A stretch of DNA of 64,000 nucleotides from Eleusine coracana subsp. coracana (taxonomy: Eukaryota; Streptophyta; Magnoliopsida; Poales; Poaceae), in contig CM064417.1 of NCBI GenBank assembly GCA_032690845.1, forward strand, positions 39,128,432-39,192,431, written 5' to 3'. The stretch's first letter is position 1; every line of letters starts with the position of its first letter. Of this stretch, positions 58,499 to 64,000 are shown piece by piece. A program made the translations under genes and the position numbers. The notes under the pieces were generated by a model that worked only from the letters and a program-made list of their open reading frames with translations, made no database searches and had not been told where the DNA came from.

Positions 58499-60825
58499 AT
58501 GGCAGGATTAGGACAGGATAAGGGCAAGGGTAAGATGCTAGAGAAGCGCAAGAGCAAGAAGAGGACTAGACTGGACCCAAAGTTAGAGAGGGCCAGGAGG
58601 TTAGCACAGTACCTAGATGCCATGGAGGCTTTACGCAGGATACCTGGATCTTTATTGATCACAGGTACTCAGATAGACGACCAGGGTCGTAGAAGGATAA
58701 CCAGGCAGAGGACCACATGGCCAGAGCTATACATAGGGATCAGGTTGCCACCGTGGTCGTAGGGTACTCTGACTTCTCATCAGGACAGGTCGTCGAGACC
58801 TATGGAGCAAGGATCCTCCAGGCAACAGGAGGAGTCTGAGGAGGAGGAGAGCTCAGACTCAGAGTCTGAGGAGTCTGAGGAGCTTGAGGAGGAGGAGACT
58901 GAGTAGATAGCACAACCACAATAGCAGAGGACTACTCACTAGGCAGGAGACCCGAGGTGCACCTGTGCATTGTGTACGAGGAGGCTGCAGAGACTCGTAG
59001 AGGCAGCCGAAGAGACAGACATTCTTAAGGTTCATGCGAAGGACCTTAAGACGTTTCACCTTGTCTCCTTTGAGCAGTGGGTTCCAGTACCCAGGGACTC
59101 TGCTACAGGAGAGAGGTACTGGACCGGTCTTCAAACAAGGATCAGTGAGGGACTGAGATGCTACCTTGCCAGGAAAGGCAAGGCTGGACTGTTTGTGCTG
59201 TAGCAGTACACTACGTACCAGGCTATGAGGAGAGCCAAAGGCATAGACATGGAGAAGTATTTCACTTATCTACCTGGTCTGACAAAGTTGGTCATGGAGC
59301 CCTATAGATACTAAGAGGATATAGTTCTGGAGTTCTATGCTACACTGTGGGTAGCCAGAGATCATTCTGAGATCTGGTTCCTATTCAGAGGAGAGCCCCA
59401 GAGACTTACCAGGGAGGACTTGATAGCTAACCTAGGGCTCCTTGCTTAAGACTTCCAGCTTTACAAGAGTGCCTACGGGATGTTTGCTCCACCCCGCAGA
59501 CCATAGGGAGGGATGCTACCGTTAGATGACTTGGTGTCGATTGCCTTTCCACCACCACACACCCCAGATTTTGACAGAGGCCCTGCGAGACTCACCGCGG
59601 AGGCTAAGGTGGTTAGAGCGATAGTCAGCATGACTATCATTCCTAGGCCTAGATCTTCTGATTGCAGTTTGATCTTGCAGATCTTCTGATTGCTGAGATG
59701 GAGGAGGTCATCTCTGAGAGAGTTAGAAGACGTCACTTAGTCTATGGTCCATACATCTGCTACCTTTTGAGGAGGATGGGACTAGTGACAAAGGAGCAGT
59801 ACGACGCGTTCCTTAAGGTGACCACCAGCTACTCACCTCGAGTCCCCAGGGGATCGCACTCAGCCTCGAGTCAGTAGAAGGGAGAGGAGGAGCAGGAGTC
59901 ACCGTCAGTTACTCATGAGTAGGTAGCTCATCCAGAGACGGTGGTTCCTGAGTCAGCTAGTATAGGATCACCACCCCAGCCTATAGGGACACAGTCAGAG
60001 GACGCTATCACTGTTGCAGCACTTATAGGATGCCTGAGTGAGTTCATTCAGAGCATAACTGAGGATAAACGTTAGATGATGGAGGTCATCATAGGACAGG
60101 CAGAGCTTCAGAGACAACAGATGGCACTGATGACTACTCTCATGACACAGATGGCTGAGTTCACTCAGAGGCAGGCGAGTCAGTAGCCAGGACCTTTTAC
60201 TCTTCCACAGTTTCAGATGCTGCAGACACAACCAGACCCCTTCACTGCCATGATGAAAGCCCAGTCCAGCGGGTTGTCACACTCAGGGGTGTTACCAACA
60301 GGGGGAGCATGACAGACTCACTCACCAGCTCAGTTCTCCCCCGTGTCCGCCTTCTAAGTTTCTATGTTGTTCACTTCACCGACATACTCTTCGACTTCAC
60401 AGATGGCAGGACCGTCCACCTCTCAGCAGCTACCAGTTAGAAGTCCATTTTCTGAGATAGTGCACACCACTCGTGCAGACTCCTAGACAGCCCCAGAGTC
60501 AGCTACAGCTCTACCCCCTTCTGCTACAGACACACCTCTGGTCATATCTGAGGTAGCAGAGGATCTTGTCTGCCGAGGATTTACTCAGGAGGATGTGGAT
60601 GACGTTGCTCTTCTTCAGGAGACAGTTGCTGAGAAGACATCCACAGTCCCATCAGTAGGGCAGGACAGAGGGTCTGAGTCACCAGTAGACCTTGAGTACT
60701 TTGAGCAGTTGGACGCTCAGGTGACGTAGGCTCAGGCAGAGCAGTAGGACCCAACATAAGAGCAGCCAGGAGTAGAGCCTTCAAAGGACGTCGCTGCACC
60801 ACCTCCTTCGACCACGGGTGCGTAG
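58499..60825 (+). pseudogene. Second ORF of the SIRE-like element, Transposase_32-like, riddled with TAG stops
   Basis: From ATG 58499 (MAGLGQDKGKGKMLEKRKSK) one frame runs to about 59650. After a 28-bp duplication it continues in frame 1 to about 60825. Recognisable parts are a Lys/Arg-rich start, an acidic Ser/Glu stretch, ETDILKVHAKDLKTFHLVSF, and VLEFYATLWVARDHSEIW then FRGEPQRLTREDLIANLG. Further on come FDLADLLIAEMEEVISERV, RHLVYGPYICYLLRRMG, and a Gln-rich tail. The EFYATL...FRG...LTREDLIANLG pattern resembles the 'putative plant transposon protein' family (PF20167). In-frame stops total 19: TAG at 58760, 58904, 58922, 58940, 59201, 59504, 59875, 59920, 60073, 60184, 60484, 60727, 60745, 60823; TAA at 59312, 59447, 60355, 60757; TGA at 60310. 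Function unknown. Confidence 0.7.
59651..59693 (+). repeat. 28-bp partial duplication causing the frame change in the second ORF
   Basis: AGATCTTCTGATTGC occurs at 59651-59665 and 59679-59693. A 28-bp period changes the frame by one, matching the switch between the two frames. Confidence 0.75.
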
Positions 60826-61459
60826 ATGTCCGCTTCTTCCTACTTTTTGGTGCTTGTTGCCAAAGGGGGAGAAGTATGTCATAGGTCTAGGGGGAGTTGG
60901 AGTGTGATCCTGTGCAATCGAGAGTCTCTAGCTTGTATCTAGGGGGAGCATACGTGCACATGGGTTTTGGGAGTTAGATACATTTGGATCTTTTTTGATG
61001 GATTTATCGAGATGTTCATGGATTTTGATGAGTCATGGTTTTCATTCGCTTGTGTTTGACTCATCTTGATCTCACTTGGTTTCTTTTCATACGCAATGCT
61101 TGTCTTTCTTTATTTTATTCTATTTGCCTGTGTATGATTCCATGGTGATGATTGCTTGTTCTTAATTCCTATGCATTGCCATGCTACCCTGTTGCATATC
61201 ATCATTCATGTCTTGCATTGCATGTCTTTATGCTTTAATTAATATCTTCACATGACATGCATGCATATCATCTAGAGTTTGATCTTCTTTCTTATTCCTC
61301 TTAGCTCTTGATGATGCTTGATTGAGTAGGACCTTGTTTATTCTTTGCTTATGCTTTTGAGGTTCCTCTCGATCGTTGTGTAGCTCTTTTAGCCCTCTTG
61401 TTTTATGATAAAGATTATGATAAGTAGTTGTTGTCATCAATCACCAAAAAGGCGGAGAT
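60826..61459 (+). other. 3' internal region of the SIRE-like element up to the right LTR
   Basis: Non-coding, T-rich sequence with repeated GGGGGAG phrases (about 60868-60945), ending in the purine tract AAAAAGGCGGAGA next to the LTR. Confidence 0.6.
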
Positions 61460-62140
61460 TGTAAGCTTCATGACCATTTATAATTGGATCCCTAAGGTAT
61501 GAATGTTTTGGTGATAGATGAAATATTTTGGTGATAGATGACAACTGTGAAATTGTGGGCTAATATCTACACGAGTGTTGTCTATGCAGATATCATCTCT
61601 AAACTCTATTACAAATCATATGGATGACGGTTGATTTGGCGATGGATGACAATGACTGCAAGCATAGAGGCTTGTGAGCTTCATGGAGTCCAAGGGTTGA
61701 TGAAGATGGAGCAAAGCTAAGAACAAGCTATGGAGCAAGTGTTGGGAGCACTTGTGTAGTTGTTAGGGCTTTGAGTCCATAGGAAAAACCAGACTATCAA
61801 GGGGGTCTAGGTCATGTCTCTTAGGTCACACTAGTTGGTGTTGTGCATGGATGCTCAGTGAAACCACAGGCACTAGGTGACAGTGGAGAAGCCAAGGTGC
61901 TGTTCGAAGAAGCCGAGAAACGAAGTCAAGCGAGGACGAGGAGTTTCAGCTTCTGGACAAAGTGACCGGACAGAGGGGTCAGTGGGGACTGGACTGTATG
62001 TTCACTAAGTGGACAAAGAGCAGTTTCCAAGGAATTTGTCTGCGCAAGGGGTTAGTGGAGACTGGACGGTCCAGTCAATAGGCTGGACGATCCGGTCTGT
62101 ATGAAGACGCGCCAAGACAGAGAGGACACAAATTAGGATC
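61460..62140 (+). repeat. Right LTR of the SIRE-like element, first about 680 bp
   Basis: It begins TGTAAGCTTCATGACCAT and follows the left LTR to GACACAAATTAGGATC, where another LTR element starts. A small tandem duplication (TTTTGGTGATAGATGA twice, about 61506-61542) is absent from the left LTR. Confidence 0.85.
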
Positions 62141-63145
62141 TGTTGACAACCAAAATTGGCACTCTAGCAAAACTAGAGGTTCCAGTTTTCAAAACCGTAC
62201 GGTCCGGTTTTCACAGACCAAGTGTAGTCAAAATTGTCTAAACTAAGCGTAACAGCGATTATTTCACAAGTTTGGTGTTTAGACATGTTTTGCAGGTTAT
62301 GGGAGTATTTTAGGTGCATTTTGGCTAATTTTCACCCAAGAAGTAAAGATGTATTTAAAAAGTTAATATGATAAAGCCAAAATGGATATTTGAAGTTTCC
62401 ATGATGAAGCCCTCGTTGAGACGATAAAAATGGATTTATGAAACGCTTAATTTGGACTCCGGATGAAGAAGTTATGGTTTTTACAAAGTACTCCCAGGCT
62501 GCAAAACCGGACATTCCGCTTTTGTAAACTGGAAGGTCTGGTTTTGACAGGTTTGCTAGGGAATCAGGAGGGGCCGGTTTGGGAAACCGGATAGTCCGGT
62601 TTTGACTGTCCGAGACCAGAGTTCTAGATCCATTTTAGATCGGTTTCTTTAGGGATTTCCTTATGGATTACACCTCTCACGGGGTAGACTTTCCCATCCT
62701 TTATATACAAAGGGCCATGGCCGATTGAGGAACAAACCCAATCGAATGTATCAAATTTACATTACCTTTTCCCTTTTCCCTTCTTTTCCAACCTATCCAT
62801 GCTATTTGCCTTCTGATCTCTACGACCAGAGATGACGTCCTAGGCTTCTAGGACACACCGACGACGCCCACGTCCTGACGGGGTCCCTCCCGGGCGAGAG
62901 CTTTGACGACCTTTGCTAATTTTCTCGTAAACTAGTCGTTCTTCGTCACGTAAGACGTCGTTTACCTCTTTGTTGGTTTGCTCATAAACCTAGCCGTCCT
63001 TCACCACATAACGGTGATAGTTACCCTCGTTTTCATCGTACTCGACAAAACCAGACCCTCTGGTTTTCCAAACCAGAGCATCCGGTTTTCGTAGACTCAG
63101 CAACTTGGGCGTGCTCGTGTTTAATGACGTGTTTTAGCGTCAACA
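62141..63145 (+). repeat. LTR of the rightmost retrotransposon
   Basis: 1005 bp with TGTTGAC at the start and GTCAACA at the end. A TATA-like TTTATATACAAAG at 62700-62712 lies in the expected promoter zone, 3' of the middle of the LTR. Confidence 0.8.
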
Positions 63146-63151
63146 CACGTT

Positions 63152-63170
63152 TTGGCGACTCTGCTAGGGA
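63152..63170 (+). other. Primer-binding site of the rightmost retrotransposon
   Basis: TTGGCGACTCTGCTAGGGA begins six bases after the LTR end. It is of the TGGCGACTCnGCTGGGGA type seen in many Gypsy elements of plants. Confidence 0.7.
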
Positions 63171-63383
63171 ATAGATTATTCAGGTTGTTTAAGTAACCGA
63201 ATTTTTCTACCCTAACTAATCCTCCAATTGATCTATTCTTGAGATTTGCCATCACTATTGAATGTGGCCCTACAAGCCGATTCCATTGTCCCTACCGTTT
63301 TCTCGTTCTCGGGTAGGTATTGCAATTGAGGAATCAAGAGCTTCATTGTTGATTGTTGAAAGTTTCAAAGAAAAGGAGAAATT

Positions 63384-63911
63384 ATGGCTGTTTTTCTGCT
63401 GCAATTTCAGAATAGAAGCAATCACATGATGGGCTATCCATTCACTTCACAACAGTATTACTATAACGAGCCCAAGGTACAAATTGCAAATACATTACCT
63501 ATTGCTAATAATTATTTTGCAAGTACCATGAATTCTCATGTTGATGTTGCTAGACGTACTTATGAGCATACTGCAATGTTTAGTAATTATTCGGATAGTG
63601 GTTTTAGATATACAAATTATGGATCTGATAGATATTTGCAGAATCTTGTGTCAAATAATATGCATGCTTTGAATTATAATGCAACTAGTAACATACAACA
63701 TGTACCTACATATCCTCATATATCGGCACCAAACCATGTTCAGATGCTGATTAATTACTATCAACGCCAAACTAACATGGTGAATTCGGCCAATAGTTAT
63801 GAAACACCTCCACATGCTACTACAACATACACTTATTCGGCTCCATATGTTGCTGAAAAACATAGTCGAATAAATGAAATTTCAGCAAGTATACACACTT
63901 GTCACATCTGA
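63384..63911 (+). CDS. Asn/Tyr-rich N-terminal ORF of the rightmost retrotransposon, 175 aa
   Basis: It starts MAVFLLQFQNRSNHMMGYPF and is rich in Asn, Tyr, Ser, Thr and His, for example YPFTSQQYYYNEPKVQIA and HVPTYPHISAPNHVQMLINY. It ends HTCHI. Its place just after the primer site suggests the N-terminal part of gag, but no gag domain or zinc knuckle is visible. The stop at 63909 may be genuine or a mutation. Confidence 0.45.
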   Translation: MAVFLLQFQNRSNHMMGYPFTSQQYYYNEPKVQIANTLPIANNYFASTMNSHVDVARRTYEHTAMFSNYSDSGFRYTNYGSDRYLQNLVSNNMHALNYNATSNIQHVPTYPHISAPNHVQMLINYYQRQTNMVNSANSYETPPHATTTYTYSAPYVAEKHSRINEISASIHTCHI

Positions 63912-64000
63912 AAATTTCCCATTTTGGAATGTGAACCGCTTTCAAAAAATATATTTAGATTTCTCAAATTTTAAAACTATTTATAACAAACTTTACAAAT

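Larger units (their letters stand above)
42734..62140 (+). mobile_element. SIRE-like Copia element (no pol seen), carrying a nested Athila-type element
   Basis: The left LTR is 42734-44416 and the right LTR begins at 61460 and is interrupted at 62141. The ends are TGTAAG...CTTACA (left copy TATAAG). The primer site TGGTATTAGATCC (44419-44431) resembles the initiator-Met complement usual for Copia. The right LTR follows a purine tract AAAAAGGCGGAGA at about 61446. Between them are gag (44470-46490), the 10.1-kb Athila-type insertion (46531-56676), non-coding sequence, and a second ORF (58499-60825). No protease, integrase, RT or RNase H of Copia type is found, so the element appears non-autonomous. 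It interrupts the Gypsy-like element to its left. Confidence 0.85.
62141..64000 (+). mobile_element. Gypsy-type LTR retrotransposon, 5' end only
   Basis: The LTR is 62141-63145 with perfect 7-bp inverted ends TGTTGAC...GTCAACA. It is followed by a primer-binding site TTGGCGACTCTGCTAGGGA from 63152. The leader is AT-rich and an ORF begins at 63384. The insertion interrupts the right LTR of the SIRE-like element. The LTR contains AACCGTACGGTCCGGTT-type words. The rest is outside the window. Confidence 0.8.

Overview
The window is nuclear DNA of a grass, most likely a panicoid and perhaps an Andropogoneae species. Signs of this are GT-AG introns, plant gene families with GC-rich first exons, Au-type SINEs, Stowaway-like and hAT-like MITEs, and nested Copia and Gypsy LTR retrotransposons carrying the palindromic GACCGGACnGTCCGGTC word common in grass LTRs. 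The species cannot be named from the sequence alone.

Layout. 1-1975: truncated Copia/SIRE-type gag, fused to the C-terminal exon of a plant membrane-protein gene (to 2289). 2290-15700: broken copies of that same gene family, two or more SINEs, several MITE-like elements, an inverted-repeat element, homopolymers, and a possible unidentified minus-strand transcription unit at about 8.4-11.4 kb. 15985-32211: a gene island with four genes that look intact. These are a Lin0512-family gene (+, 3 exons), a CofD/UPF0052-like gene (-, 13 exons, MITEs and an Au SINE in its introns), a trichome-birefringence-like (TBL) O-acetyltransferase gene (+, 5 exons), and a UBA2-type double-RRM RNA-binding protein (-, one coding exon and a predicted 3'UTR intron). 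Every exon junction of the three spliced genes was checked for GT-AG and reading phase, and the totals are 600, 1437 and 1371 nt.

33-36.5 kb: a PIF/Harbinger-like element that carries only the NAM-associated/ORF1-type protein, with nonsense changes, followed by a degenerate tRNA-Gly(GCC). 36.6-64 kb: nested LTR retrotransposons. A Gypsy-like element with a Transposase_28-type ORF (from 36636) is interrupted at 42734 by a SIRE-like Copia element. That element has gag and a second ORF but no recognisable pol. It is itself interrupted at 46531-56676 by a minus-strand Athila-type Gypsy element, and its right LTR is interrupted at 62141 by another LTR element that runs off the window.

The most unusual signals are three. 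First, short palindromic GCCGATCGGC words lie throughout the Athila-type element, mostly in pairs exactly 21 bp apart. Second, a glutamine-rich retroelement ORF carries 19 stops, 14 of them TAG, as expected from CAG to TAG decay at methylated CHG sites. Third, the Athila-type element has lost its reverse-transcriptase catalytic block although its LTRs are still similar.
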